Positions 1 to 10,800 of a stretch of 64,000 bases of DNA are shown here, one piece after another. A program made the position numbers and the translations under genes. The DNA comes from Gemmatirosa kalamazoonensis (GTDB lineage: Bacteria > Gemmatimonadota > Gemmatimonadetes > Gemmatimonadales > Gemmatimonadaceae). The notes under the pieces are model-generated. The model saw nothing but the letters and a program-made list of their open reading frames with translations, ran no database searches and had not been told where the DNA came from. The stretch spans positions 620,001-684,000 of the forward strand of contig NZ_CP007130.1 of assembly GCF_000522985.1 (NCBI RefSeq), read 5' to 3'. Numbering within the stretch: the stretch's first letter is position 1; every line of letters begins with the position of its first letter.

Positions 1-3000
1 CGAGCAGGTCGCGGCGGTACTCGACGGCGGCGCGCAGCCCATCGGGGCGCTCGGCCATCAGCAGCGACAGGTCGAACTTCGACGCGCCGACGTCGACGCC
101 CAGCGGCTCCATCGTCGCGACGCCGAGCCGCTCGGGCGCCTCGTGCACATCCTGCACGCTGAACATCACGCGGAACAGCGTGGCCTCTGCCGCCGGCGCG
201 CCCGCGCGCAGCTCGCGCACCAGGCGCTCATACGGCAGCGCCGCGTGCTCGAGCGCGCGCAGCGCGGCGTCTCGCGTGCGCGCGAGCAGCTCGGCGAATG
301 TCGGGTCGTCGTCGAAGCGCGCACGGAGCGCCAGCGCGTTCACGAGGTGCCCGACGAGCGGCTCCGTCTCCCGACGCGCGCGGCCCGACACCGGCGCGCC
401 GACCACGAGGTCGTCCTGCGCGCTGACGCGGAACAGCAGCGACTGGAACGCCGTGAGCAGCACCGCGAACGGCGTCGCGCCGTAGCGCGCGGCGAGCGCG
501 CGCGCCGCGTCGCGCGTCACCGCGGGAAGCGTGACCGCGTACCGGGCGCCGGGCCCGCCCGCCGACGCCGAGCGCGGGTGGTCGAACGGCAGGTCGATCA
601 CGGCGGGCGCACCGCGCAACGCCTCGCGCCAGAACGCGAGCGCCGGTGCGGCGCGCTCGTCGTCCACGCGGGCGCGCTCCCACGCCGCCACGTCCGCGAT
701 GTGCACGTCGAGCGGCGGCAGCTCGTGCCCGCGCCCTTCGTAGTACGCGGCGAGGTCGCGCAGCAGCGGGACGATCGAGCCGCCGTCGAAGACCGCGTGG
801 TGCGCGACGAACAGCAGCACGGCGTCGTCCGCGGCGCGGCGCACGAGGCCCACGCGGAACACCGGGCCTGCGGCGAGGTCGAACGGCCGCGCCGCGATCT
901 CGCGCAGCGCGTCGGCGGCCGCGGCGTCGTCGGCCGCGTCGACGAGCTCGAGACCGACCGGGCGGGACGGGTCGACGACCTGGCGCGGCCCGCCGCTCGT
1001 CTCGACGAACGTCGTGCGCAGCGCCTCGTGGCGGGCAACGAGCGCGCCCAACGCGGCCTCGAGTCGCGCCACGTCGAGCGGCCCGCGCACGCGCCGTGCG
1101 AGCGGGACGTTGTACGCCGCGGTGCCGGGCGCCATCTGCTCGTGCAGCCAGAGCAGCTCCTGCGCGAATGAGAGCGGTGCCGGCCCCTGATCCGCGCGCC
1201 GCGGGATGCGAGCCTCGGCGCCGGCCGTACCGCCCTCCGCCAGCCGCCGCACCACGAGCGCGGCGAGATCGGCCACCGTCCGCGCCTCGAACAGCGCGCC
1301 GATCGTGAGCCGCACCGGCACCACATCGGCGAGCCGCGCGATCACGCGCATGGCGAGCAGCGAGTGCCCGCCCAGCGCGAAGAAGTCGTCGTCCACGCCC
1401 ACGCGCTCGACGCCCAGCGCGCCGGCCCACGCGTCGGCGATCTGCGCCTCGAGCGGCGAGCGCGGCGCGGTGTACGGCCGAGCCGCGGCGGCGACCGCCT
1501 CGGCCGACGGCGCCGGAAGCGCACGGCGGTCCACCTTGCCGTTCGGCGTCAGCGGCAGCGCGCCGAGCACCATCACGGCGTTAGGCACCATGTACTCGGG
1601 CAGCGCCGCGCGCAGCCGCTCGCGCGCCGCGCCGAGCACCGCGTCCGCCGCGGCGGCATCGTCGAGCACCACGTAGCCCACGAGCTGCGCGTCGCCGCTC
1701 TCCGCGCGCCGCGCCGCGACCGCCGCCTGCGCCACGCCCGCGGTGCGCGCGAGCACGCTCTCGATCTCACCGAGCTCGATGCGATAGCCGCGCACCTTCA
1801 CCTGATCGTCGAGGCGGCCGAGGTACTCCAGCCGGCCGTCGACGTGGCGGCGCACGAGATCGCCGGTGCGATACATCCTCGGTGCCTCGGCGCTCCACGC
1901 TCCACGCTCCACGCTCGCTTCCACGTCCGTCGGACCGAGCGTGGAGCGTGGAGCGTGGAGCGTGGCAGGGGCGAACGGATCCGGGACGAATCGCTCGGCC
2001 GTGAGATCTGGCCGACCGTGATAGCCGTGCGCGAGCCCCGCGCCGCCGATCCACAGCTCGCCCGGCACGCCGAGCGGCGCCGGCTCGCCGGTCGGCTCCA
2101 GCACGTACAGCGTGGTGTTCGCGAGCGGCTCGCCTAACGATATCGGGCCCGGCGTCGCGACGTGCGCGCGCGTCGACCAGATCGTCGTCTCCGTCGGGCC
2201 ATACACGTTCCACAGCGCGGCGCCGCGCGGCACGAGTGACTCGGCCAGCCCCGGCGGCCACGCCTCGCCGCCGCACAGCATCGTGAGCGTCGGCGTGCCG
2301 CTCCAGCCGGTCTCCAGGAGCAGGCGCCACGTCGCGGGCGTCGCCTGCAGCATCACACCGCGCGCGCGCGCCGCGGTGCGCTCGACGAGCGCGCGCAGCG
2401 CCGCGCCATCGACCGCGGTCGCGCGCGACGCGAGCACGACCTCCGCGCCGGTCACGAGCGGCAGCCACAGCTCCAGCCCCGCGATGTCGAAGCTGATCGT
2501 CGTCACCGCGACGAGCGCGTCGCCGGCCGCGAGCCCCGGGCGCTCGGCCATGCTGGCGAGGAAGTTCGCCAGCGCGCGGTGCGGGATCATGACGCCCTTC
2601 GGCCGCCCCGTGGAGCCGGAGGTGTACAGCACGTACGCGAGCGACTCCGCGTCGACGTCGCACGGCGCGAGCGCGTCGATCGGGTCGCCGCTCGCCCACG
2701 TCACGCTCTCGATCCGCTCGATGGGCGCCTCCACGGCCGGCAGCCGCGGCGCCGACTCGGCGTCGGTGAGCACCGCGCGCACGCCGGCGTCGCCGAGCAC
2801 GTGCGCGATGCGCTCGGCCGGGTACGACGCGTCGACGGGCACGTAGGCCGCGCCGGCGCGCAGCACGCCGAGCAGCGCCGGGACGAGCGACGCGCTCCGC
2901 TCGACGCACACGCCGACGCGGTCGCCGGGCCGCACGCCTAACGATTCGAGCCGCCGCGCGACGAGCGCCGAGCGGCGCGCGAGCTCGGCGTACGTCAGCG

Positions 3001-6000
3001 TCTCGTCCTCGGCGCGGACGGCGACGGCGGCGGGCGACGCGGCGGCCACGGCGAGCACGCGCGCCGGCACCGTCCACGCGGGGAGCGGGCGCGCCGTGTC
3101 GTTCCACCGCTGCAGAACCGTCAGGCGCTCCGCCGCGTCGAGCAGCGGCAGCCGGCTCACGGCCACGTTCGCGTCGCGCGACGCGGCCTCGAGCAGCGTC
3201 GCATAGTGCGCGAGCAGCCGGTCGATCGTCGCCGCGTCGAACAGGTCGGTGTTGTACTCCGCCACGGTGACGAAGCCGCCGTCGGGAGCGGAGCGCACGA
3301 CGAGCGTGAGCTCGAACTTCGCCGTCTCCTTCGCCACGCGCGCCGGCGCGACGTCGAGGCCGGGGATCCGCGGCGGCCCGCCGAGACCGTCGAGGAGCTG
3401 GAACGCGACCTGGAAGATCGGGCTGCGGCTGCGGTCGCGCGTCGGCTGCACGCGCTCGACGACCTGCTCGAACGGCACGTCCTGGTGCGCGAGCGCCTCG
3501 GCGGCCGCGTCGCGCACCTGCGCGAGCAGCGCGGCGAACGGCGCGCCCGCATCCACCGCGACGCGCACGGCGAGCGTGTTCATGAACAGCCCGACGATCG
3601 GCTCCAGCTCCGTGCGCCGACGCCCCGACGTGATCGAACCGATCGCGAAGTCCGCCTGTCCGGTGTACCGGTGCAGCACCGCGGCGAACGCGGCGAGGCA
3701 CGTCGCGTACGGGGTCGCGCCGCGCGCGCGGGCGAGCGCGCGCACGCCCTCGGCCACCGCGGCGGGGACGTGCCGCTCGCGCTTCGCGCCGGCGACGGTC
3801 TGCACGGCGGGACGCGGCCGGTCCGTCGGCAGCTCCAGCGGCGCGACGCCCGTTAGGCGCGCGCCCCAGTAGTCGAGCTGACGCGCCGCGGCGGGCGACT
3901 GCAGCGCGCGGCGCTGCCACACCGCGTAGTCGGCGTACTGCAGCCCGAGCGGCGCGAGCGCGTCGCCCGCGTACGCGCGCCCGATCTCGTCGAGCAGCAC
4001 GCCCATCGACCAGCCGTCGGCGACGATGTGGTGCAGCGTGAGCAGCAGCACGTGCTCGTCGTCGGCCGTGCGCAGCAGCGCGGCGCGCACGAGCGGCCCG
4101 GCGGCGAGATCGAACGGCGCGTTCGCGTGGGCCGAGCTCTCGGCCGCCACGCGCGCGTCGCGCGCCTCGGGCGCGAGCGCGCGCAGGTCCGTCACCGGCA
4201 GCGGCACGCGCAGCGTGGGGAGGATCACCTGCGCCGGCGCGTCGTCGCGCAGCGCGAACACGGTGCGCAGCGCCTCGTGCCGCGCGACCACGGCATTCAG
4301 CGCGTGCTCGAGCTTCGCGGCGTCGAGCGCGCCCGTCAGGCGCAGCGCGACCGGCAGCGTGTACGCCGCCGACTCGGCGTCGATCTGGTCGAGGATCCAG
4401 AACCGCTGCTGCTGGAACGACGTCGGCAGCACCGGCGTGTCGCCGTCGCATGCGACCGGCACGAGCGGATGCGCGTCGTCGTCCGCCGCCACGCCCGACA
4501 GCTCGTCGACGAGCGCCGCCACGCGCGCCACGGTCGCGCCGCGCAGCAGCTCGTCGAGCGGCACGTGTACGCCCAGCTCGTGGCGGATGCGGCCGAGGAC
4601 GCGCATCGCGAGCAGCGAGTGGCCGCCGAGGTCGAGGAAGCCGTCGTCCACGCTCACCGCGGGCAGCGAGAACGCGTCGGCCCACATCTCCGCGATGCGG
4701 CGCTCGGTCGGCGTGCGCGGCGCGACGATCTCTCGCGCCGCACGCGCCTCCGGCAACAGCGCGACGAGCGCCTTGCGGTCCGCCTTGCCGCTCGGCGTGA
4801 GTGGCAGCGCGTCCAGCGTCACGAACTGCGACGGCACCATGTGCGGCGGCAGCGACGCGCCGAGCGTGTCGCGCAGCGCTTCCGCGTCAGGCACCACGGC
4901 GTCCGGTTCGGCGACGACACACGCGACGAGCTGCGGGCCGGTGACGGCGTCGTCGCGCACGACGACCACCGCCTGCGCGATGCCGGGCACGCCGGTGAGC
5001 GCGCTCTCGATCTCCCCGAGCTCGATGCGGAAGCCGCGAATCTTGACCTGGAAGTCGAGCCGCCCGAGGTACTCCACCGTGCCGTCGGGCCGCCACCGCG
5101 CGAGGTCGCCGGTGCGATAGAGACGGGACCCGGGACTCGGGACTCGGGACTCGGGCGCTTCTCCCCCCCGAGTCCCGCGTCCCGAGTCCCGCGTCCCGAA
5201 CGGGTCCGGAACGAACCGCTCGGCGGTCAGCTCGGGGCGGCCATGATAGCCCATCCCCACCTGCACGCCGCCGAGGTACAGCTCCCCGGCGACGCCTAAC
5301 GGTACGAGCTGGCGGTGCGCGTCGAGGACGTGCAGCGTCGTGTTCGCGACCGGCCGGCCGATCGGCACGACCGCGGGCGGCTCGGGGCTCGGGGGGCACG
5401 GCCAGTACGTCACGTCCACCGCGCACTCCGTCGGCCCGTACAGGTTGTGCAGCCGGCTCCCCGGCAGCGCCCGATAGAACCCCGCCACCAGGTCCGGCGC
5501 CAGCGCCTCCCCGCTCGCCAGCACGTCCCGCAGCGAGACGCACCCCGCCGCCGTCGGCTCCGCGAGGAACGCGCGCAGCATCGAGGGCACGAAGTGGCAC
5601 ACCGTCACCCCGTGCCGCTGGATCGTCGCCGCCAGGTACGCCGCGTCGCGATGCCCCCCGGGCCGCGCCAGCACGAGCTTCGCCCCGCTCATCAGCGGCC
5701 AGAAGAACTCCCACACGCTCACGTCGAAGCTGAACGGCGTCTTCTGCAGCACCACGTCGCCCGCGCCCAACGCGTACTCCGCCTGCATCCACCGCAGCCG
5801 GTTCACGATCCCGCGGTGCGCATTGAGCGCCCCCTTCGGCCGCCCCGTCGACCCCGACGTGTAGATCATGTACGCCACATCGTCCGCCGCCGGCCGCGGC
5901 AGCGGCACAACGTCATCCGCGTGATCCGCCACATCCGCGCGATCCGCGTCCTCCGCCGCGCCGTCGAGCAGCACGAGGGTCGCCTGGTGCGCCGGCAGCG

Positions 6001-7822
6001 TCCCCGCCAGCGCCCGCGTCGTCAGCAGCACCGGCGCCCCGGAGTCGGCGAGCATGTACGCCACGCGCTCCGCCGGGTACTCCGGATCGACGGGCACGTA
6101 CGCCCCCCCCGCCTTCCCCACCGCCACGAGCGCGACCACCAGCTCGACCGAGCGCTCCGCGCACACCGCGACGAGCGCCCCCGCACCCACGCCTAACGCG
6201 CGAAGCCGCCGCGCCAGCGCTGCCGCGCGCGCCTCGAGCGCCGCGTACGTCAGCGAGGCACGCTCGTCCACCACCGCGACCGCGTCCGGCGTCCGCGCCG
6301 CCTGCTCGGCCAGCAGCGACACCAGCGTCGCGTCCTCGCTGCCCAACGATCGCGCCGTGTCGTTCCACTCGGCGAGCTGCGCGCGCTCCACGGCGGTGAG
6401 CAGCGGCAGCCGCGACACCGGCCGCTCGGGCTCCGCCACCGCACCGGCGAGCAGCACGCCGAAGTGCTCCGCCATGCGCGCGATCGTCGGCGCGTCGAAC
6501 AGGTCGGTGCGGTACTCGATCATGCCGTCGTAGCCGCGCGTCGTCTCGCGCAGGCCGAGCACGAGCTCGAACTTCGCGCTGCCGAAGTCCGTCGGCACCA
6601 CCGACGCCTCGACGCCGTGCAGCGCCGGTGCGGCGATCTCGCCCGTCGCGAGCTGGAAGCTCACCTGCGCGAGCGCGCCCGCGCCGCCCGTCCCGAGCTC
6701 CGCGGCCACGAGGTCGAGCGGCACGTCCTGGTGCTCGAACGCCTGCATGCTCGTGTCGCGCACGCGCGCGACGAGCGCCGCGAACGTCGGGTCGTCGTGC
6801 AGCGCCGTCCGCAGCACCACGAGGTTCGGGAAGTAGCCGACCACGCGCTGCAGCTCCGGCAGCGCGCGCGCGGACACCGGCGTCCCCACGGCGACGTCGT
6901 CCTGCCCGGTATACCGCGCGAGCAGGGCCTGGAACGCGGCGAGCAGCGTCATGAACGGCGTCGCGCCGTGCGCCCGCGACAGCGCACGCACCCGCTCGGC
7001 CAGCTCCGCCGGAAGCGTGAAGCGGTGGCGCGCGCCGGCGAACGACGGCGTCGCGGCGCGCGGCCGGTCGGTCGGCAGCTCCAGCCGCGTCAGGCCGCGC
7101 AGCCGCTCGCGCCAGAAGTCGAGCTGCGGCGCGAGCGCGCCCGCGGCGTGCTGCGCGCGCTGCCACACCGCGTAGTCGGCGTACTGCACGTCGAGCGGCG
7201 GCAGCGACTCGCCCGCATAGAGCGCCGCGAGGTCGCCGAACACGACGTCGCGCGACCCCTCGTCGCACACGAGGTGATGCGACACGAGCGCGAGCACGTG
7301 GTCGTCGGCGCCGAGTCGCACGAGCAGCGCGCGGAGCTGCGGATCGCGCGCGAGGTCGAACGGGCGGCGCACGAACGTGCCTAACAGATTCTCGAGCGCT
7401 CCGTCGTCGCCGGCCGTGAGGTCGGCGCACGCCAGCGCGACGGGTGCGGGCGCGTCGATCACCTGCTCCGGCCCCGCCGCGCCGCGCACGAAGCGCGTGC
7501 GCAGCGCCTCGTGCCGCGCCACGAGCCCGTCGAGCGCCCGCCGCAGCGCGGCGACGTCGAGCGGGCCGCGCAGGCGCAGCACGCGGGGGACGTGGTACGC
7601 CACGAGCTCGGGGAGCGCCTCGTGGAGGCTCCACAGGAACTCCTGGCCCAACGACAGCGGCGCCCGCGCGGCGTCGGGCCGGCGCGGGATGGTCGTCGCA
7701 CGCGCCTGCCGCGCCGCCTGGAGCTGCCGCTCCACGAGCGCGCGCCGCTCCGGCGACAGCTGCGCGAGCCGCGCGGCCAGCGCCGGTGTCATCGACGTGC
7801 CGCCGCCGTCGGGCGTCGTCAT
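1..7822 (-). CDS. NRPS-D: nonribosomal peptide synthetase C-A(Ser)-PCP-C-A(Gly)-PCP-C..., 3' end outside window
   Basis: This is the last synthetase gene of the operon in the window; its frame stays open to the left edge (at least 2,607 residues). It starts at ATG 7822, overlapping the TGA of NRPS-C as ATGA. Domains in order: C1 (motif HHLVCDEGS near residue 184), A1 (A4 core FDVSVWE, YGPTECAVD, YRTGDL), PCP1 (LGGHSL near 1068), C2 (HHIVADGWS near 1266), A2 (FDIAGLELW, YGPTETTIW), PCP2 (LGGHSL near 2156), C3 (HHAVFDGGS near 2342). Aligned by hand to the GrsA pocket, A1 reads DVWHLSLVDK, a serine code, and A2 reads DILQLGVIWK, close to the glycine code DILQLGLIWK. No E domain is seen here. Both A domains carry an in-frame hairpin repeat just before YRTGD. 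C1 has DE instead of DG in its His motif. Module order is well supported; substrates are inferred. Confidence 0.93.
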   Translation of the reverse strand, partial: MTTPDGGGTSMTPALAARLAQLSPERRALVERQLQAARQARATTIPRRPDAARAPLSLGQEFLWSLHEALPELVAYHVPRVLRLRGPLDVAALRRALDGLVARHEALRTRFVRGAAGPEQVIDAPAPVALACADLTAGDDGALENLLGTFVRRPFDLARDPQLRALLVRLGADDHVLALVSHHLVCDEGSRDVVFGDLAALYAGESLPPLDVQYADYAVWQRAQHAAGALAPQLDFWRERLRGLTRLELPTDRPRAATPSFAGARHRFTLPAELAERVRALSRAHGATPFMTLLAAFQALLARYTGQDDVAVGTPVSARALPELQRVVGYFPNLVVLRTALHDDPTFAALVARVRDTSMQAFEHQDVPLDLVAAELGTGGAGALAQVSFQLATGEIAAPALHGVEASVVPTDFGSAKFELVLGLRETTRGYDGMIEYRTDLFDAPTIARMAEHFGVLLAGAVAEPERPVSRLPLLTAVERAQLAEWNDTARSLGSEDATLVSLLAEQAARTPDAVAVVDERASLTYAALEARAAALARRLRALGVGAGALVAVCAERSVELVVALVAVGKAGGAYVPVDPEYPAERVAYMLADSGAPVLLTTRALAGTLPAHQATLVLLDGAAEDADRADVADHADDVVPLPRPAADDVAYMIYTSGSTGRPKGALNAHRGIVNRLRWMQAEYALGAGDVVLQKTPFSFDVSVWEFFWPLMSGAKLVLARPGGHRDAAYLAATIQRHGVTVCHFVPSMLRAFLAEPTAAGCVSLRDVLASGEALAPDLVAGFYRALPGSRLHNLYGPTECAVDVTYWPCPPSPEPPAVVPIGRPVANTTLHVLDAHRQLVPLGVAGELYLGGVQVGMGYHGRPELTAERFVPDPFGTRDSGRGTRGGEAPESRVPSPGSRLYRTGDLARWRPDGTVEYLGRLDFQVKIRGFRIELGEIESALTGVPGIAQAVVVVRDDAVTGPQLVACVVAEPDAVVPDAEALRDTLGASLPPHMVPSQFVTLDALPLTPSGKADRKALVALLPEARAAREIVAPRTPTERRIAEMWADAFSLPAVSVDDGFLDLGGHSLLAMRVLGRIRHELGVHVPLDELLRGATVARVAALVDELSGVAADDDAHPLVPVACDGDTPVLPTSFQQQRFWILDQIDAESAAYTLPVALRLTGALDAAKLEHALNAVVARHEALRTVFALRDDAPAQVILPTLRVPLPVTDLRALAPEARDARVAAESSAHANAPFDLAAGPLVRAALLRTADDEHVLLLTLHHIVADGWSMGVLLDEIGRAYAGDALAPLGLQYADYAVWQRRALQSPAAARQLDYWGARLTGVAPLELPTDRPRPAVQTVAGAKRERHVPAAVAEGVRALARARGATPYATCLAAFAAVLHRYTGQADFAIGSITSGRRRTELEPIVGLFMNTLAVRVAVDAGAPFAALLAQVRDAAAEALAHQDVPFEQVVERVQPTRDRSRSPIFQVAFQLLDGLGGPPRIPGLDVAPARVAKETAKFELTLVVRSAPDGGFVTVAEYNTDLFDAATIDRLLAHYATLLEAASRDANVAVSRLPLLDAAERLTVLQRWNDTARPLPAWTVPARVLAVAAASPAAVAVRAEDETLTYAELARRSALVARRLESLGVRPGDRVGVCVERSASLVPALLGVLRAGAAYVPVDASYPAERIAHVLGDAGVRAVLTDAESAPRLPAVEAPIERIESVTWASGDPIDALAPCDVDAESLAYVLYTSGSTGRPKGVMIPHRALANFLASMAERPGLAAGDALVAVTTISFDIAGLELWLPLVTGAEVVLASRATAVDGAALRALVERTAARARGVMLQATPATWRLLLETGWSGTPTLTMLCGGEAWPPGLAESLVPRGAALWNVYGPTETTIWSTRAHVATPGPISLGEPLANTTLYVLEPTGEPAPLGVPGELWIGGAGLAHGYHGRPDLTAERFVPDPFAPATLHAPRSTLGPTDVEASVERGAWSAEAPRMYRTGDLVRRHVDGRLEYLGRLDDQVKVRGYRIELGEIESVLARTAGVAQAAVAARRAESGDAQLVGYVVLDDAAAADAVLGAARERLRAALPEYMVPNAVMVLGALPLTPNGKVDRRALPAPSAEAVAAAARPYTAPRSPLEAQIADAWAGALGVERVGVDDDFFALGGHSLLAMRVIARLADVVPVRLTIGALFEARTVADLAALVVRRLAEGGTAGAEARIPRRADQGPAPLSFAQELLWLHEQMAPGTAAYNVPLARRVRGPLDVARLEAALGALVARHEALRTTFVETSGGPRQVVDPSRPVGLELVDAADDAAAADALREIAARPFDLAAGPVFRVGLVRRAADDAVLLFVAHHAVFDGGSIVPLLRDLAAYYEGRGHELPPLDVHIADVAAWERARVDDERAAPALAFWREALRGAPAVIDLPFDHPRSASAGGPGARYAVTLPAVTRDAARALAARYGATPFAVLLTAFQSLLFRVSAQDDLVVGAPVSGRARRETEPLVGHLVNALALRARFDDDPTFAELLARTRDAALRALEHAALPYERLVRELRAGAPAAEATLFRVMFSVQDVHEAPERLGVATMEPLGVDVGASKFDLSLLMAERPDGLRAAVEYRRDLL
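1891..1962. repeat. Tandem-armed hairpin, CTCCACG class, in frame in NRPS-D A2
   Basis: Two perfect 27-bp arms (1891-1917 and 1936-1962) surround an 18-base loop. Each arm is about three and a half copies of CTCCACG or its complement. It lies in frame in the second A domain of NRPS-D, between the FVPDPF and YRTGD motifs, and adds roughly 25 codons without a stop. Confidence 0.9.
5124..5198. repeat. Tandem-armed hairpin, GGGACTC class, in frame in NRPS-D A1
   Basis: The left arm (5124-5155) is repeated GGGACTC; the right arm (5167-5198) is the complementary GAGTCCC series with two GCGTCCC variants. It is translated in frame between FVPDPF and YRTGDL of the A domain, giving a Ser/Arg/Gly/Pro-rich loop. 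The same class occurs at 18149-18223 and 28460-28580. Confidence 0.88.
5914..5957. repeat. One-armed ATCCGCG tandem repeat in NRPS-D A1
   Basis: Imperfect copies of GATCCGCG(C/T) lie in frame and encode an Asp/Ala-rich DADRADVADHAD stretch. The unit is the same as in the full hairpin at 49278-49367, but no complementary arm follows. The paralogous A domain has it too (18938-18980). It may be a remnant of a hairpin that lost one arm. Confidence 0.6.
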
Positions 7823-10800
7823 TCCTTCGCCTCGCCGGCGCCCGTGGTGAGGCCGCGCACCTGCTCGTCGGAGAGCCCCTCGATCTCCGCCAGCGCGCGC
7901 GCCAGCTCCGCCTCCTCGCGGGCGCGCAGCTCCGTGTCGACGATCGCCGCGATCTGCGTCACGGTCGGCGTCTCGAACAGCGCGCGCAGCGCGAGCCGCA
8001 CGCCGAGCTCCTTGTTGATGCGTCCGAGCACGCGGATGGCGAGCAGCGAGTGGCCGCCGAGGTCGAGGAAGCTCTCGGTGACGCCGATACGCTCCTTCTT
8101 GAGGACGTCCTGCCAGATGCGCGCGACCGTCCCCTCGGTCGGCGTGCGCGGGGCGACGTAGGTGTCGGCCGCCGCGGCGCTCGCGTCGGGGGCCGGGAGC
8201 GCGCGCTTGTCCACCTTGCCGTTCGGCGTCAGCGGCAGCGCGTCGAGCAGCACCACCGCGCTCGGCACCATGTACTCCGGCAGCTGCGCCGCCAGCCACT
8301 CGACCAGCTTCTCGCGCGTCGGCCGGTCCGAGTGCGACACCGCGTAGCCCGCCTGCTTCGGCACCGCGTATGCCACGAGCGCCTCGTCCCGCAGCACGAC
8401 GACCGCCTGCGCCACGCCGGGGTTCGCGCGCAGCACCTGCTCGATCTCGCCGAGCTCCACGCGGAAGCCACGCACCTTCACCTGATCATCGACGCGGCCG
8501 AGGAACTCGATGCTTCCATCCGGGAGCCGCTTCACGCGGTCACCCGTGCGGTACACGCGCTCGCCATGGAACGCGACGAACCGCTCGGCCGTCAGATCGT
8601 CGCGCTTCAGGTAGCCGCGTGCGACACCCGCGCCGCCGATCAGCAGCTCGCCGGGAATCCCCACTGGCTGCTCGTTGCCGTGCGCGTCGACCACGTACGC
8701 ATGGGTATTCGCGAGCGGCTTGCCTAACGGCACCGTCTGCCCGCTCAACGAGGCCGTGGTGACCTCGTGGGTGAGGACGCCGACGGTGGTCTCGGTCGGA
8801 CCATAGTGGTTCAGCACCCGGCACGTCCCCGCATTGAGGAACGTCCGCGCGACCTCGGGCCGCAGCGCCTCGCCGCCCACCACGAGCCACGTCGTCGGCA
8901 GCGCCGTCCCGAGCGCGACGACGTGGTTCGGCGTCGCCTTGATCACGTCGAGCGGGTGCGCCGCGACATACTCGGCGAACCGCGCCGGGTCCGTCGTCAC
9001 GTCCTTCGAGAGCACGTGCAGCGTGCCACCCGCGATGAGCGAGGGCAGGAGCGCCGTGTTCCCGAGGTCGGCCGCGAGCGTGCTGACCATGCCGAAGTGC
9101 AGCCCGTCGAGCGCGCCGAGCACGCGCGAGATCGTGCGCGCATAGTGCACCGCGTTCGCGTGTGTGACGGCGACGCCCTTCGGCGTGCCCGTCGACCCGG
9201 AGGTGTAGAGCACGTACACCAGATCGTCCGGCGCGGCCACAGAGTCGACGTTCGCATCCGACGATGCGCCCGACGCGTCGACGGTCACCGCCTGCACGGA
9301 CGCGGGCAGCTTCCCGGCCCCGGCCGCATCCGTCACGACGACTTTGGCCCCGCTCTCCGTGAGCTGCGTCGCGAGCCGCCCCGCCGGCGCCTCGACGGAG
9401 AGCGGCATGTACGCGCCGCCCGCCTTCAGGATGCCTAACAGCCCGACGACTGCCTCGGCCGAGCGATCGAGCAGCAGGCCGACCGGCGTGTTGGACGACA
9501 CGCCTAACGACCGGAGCTGCCGCGCGAGCGCGTTCGCCCGCGCGTTCAGCTCCGCATACGACAGCGTCGCGTCCGCGCCGACGACCGCCGCGCGCTCCGG
9601 CACCCGCGCGGCCTGCGCCTCGAACGACTCGACGAGCGTGGCGGGAGCGCCGAGCGCCGCGGCCGTGTCGTTCCACGCCGCGAGCTGCGCCCGCTCGCCG
9701 GCGGTCAGCAGCGCGATCTTCGAGACGCGCACCTCGGCGTCCGCCACCGCCGCCTCGAGCACGCTCCGCACGTGCCCGAGGAACCGCTCCGCGTACCCCG
9801 GCATGAACAGGTCCGTGCGGAAGCCGAGCGCGAGCCGCAGCCCCTGAGGCACCTCGGCTACCAGCAGCGTGAGGTCGAACTTCGTCTGGCCGATGTCGAG
9901 GCTCAGGAACTCCAGCGACGCGGCGCCGAGCCGCAGCTCGTCGGGCAGCGTGTCCTCCATCCTCAGCACGCAGGAGAACAGCGGCGCGTGGCTCGGCGTC
10001 CCCGGCGCGTCCGCCGCGCGCAGCTCGAGTACCAGCTCCTCGAACGGCACCGCCTCGTGCTCGTACGCGTCCACCGCGTTCTCCGAGATGCGCTCCAGCA
10101 GCTCGGCGAACGTCGGATCGTCGGCGAAGCTGGTCCGCATCGCGAGCGTGTTCGCGAAGTAGCCGAGCAGCCCCTCCACCTCCGGGCGCGTGCGGCCGGC
10201 GATCGGCGAGCCGGTGATGATGTCCGCCTGTCCGCTGTACCGGTGCAGCACCGTCTGATACGCGGCGAGCAGCACCATGTACGGCGTCGCGCCGTACGAC
10301 TGCCCGAGCTCGCGCAGCCGCGCCACGAGATCGTTCGGCAGCACGCTGTCGCGGCGCGAGCCCGCGAAGCCCTGCGCCGCCGGACGCGGGAAGTCGGTCG
10401 GCAGCTCGAGCGTCGGCAGCGGCTGCGCGAGACGGCCGCGCCAGTAGTCGAGATGCTCGCGCAGCTCCGGCCCCTCCGCCGCCGCGCGCTGCCAGATCGC
10501 GAAGTCGGCGTACTGGATCGGCAGCGGCGCGAGCGCAGGGGCGCGCCCGGCCGAAAGCGCGTCGTACGCGGCGCTCAGCTCGCGGAACAGGATTCCCTTC
10601 GACCACCCGTCGGAGACGATGTGGTGCGACACGAGCACGAGGATGTGATCGTCGGCCGCCAGACGGATCAGTCGCGCGCGCAGCAGCAGGTCCGCGCCGA
10701 GGTCGAAGCACGTCGTCGCCTCCGCCATCACGAGCCGCTCCGCCTCCGCCTCGCGCGCGTCGGCCGGCAGCGACGTGAGATCCACGACCGGCAGCGCGAA

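Larger units (their letters stand above)
5020..6370. repeat. A-domain segment near-identical to 18042-19396
   Basis: The serine-type A domain of NRPS-D matches that of NRPS-A almost base for base, except for a clearly diverged stretch around 5235-5345. The flanking C and PCP regions are not similar at this level. This points to a recent A-domain copy or gene conversion inside the cluster. The ends are judged by eye. Confidence 0.85.

Noticed and set aside
1767-4685. Minus-strand open frame of 972 codons within NRPS-D
   Set aside because: Wrong frame: Arg/Ala-rich with no motifs. The frame beginning at ATG 7822 carries all C, A and PCP motifs and stays open to the window edge.
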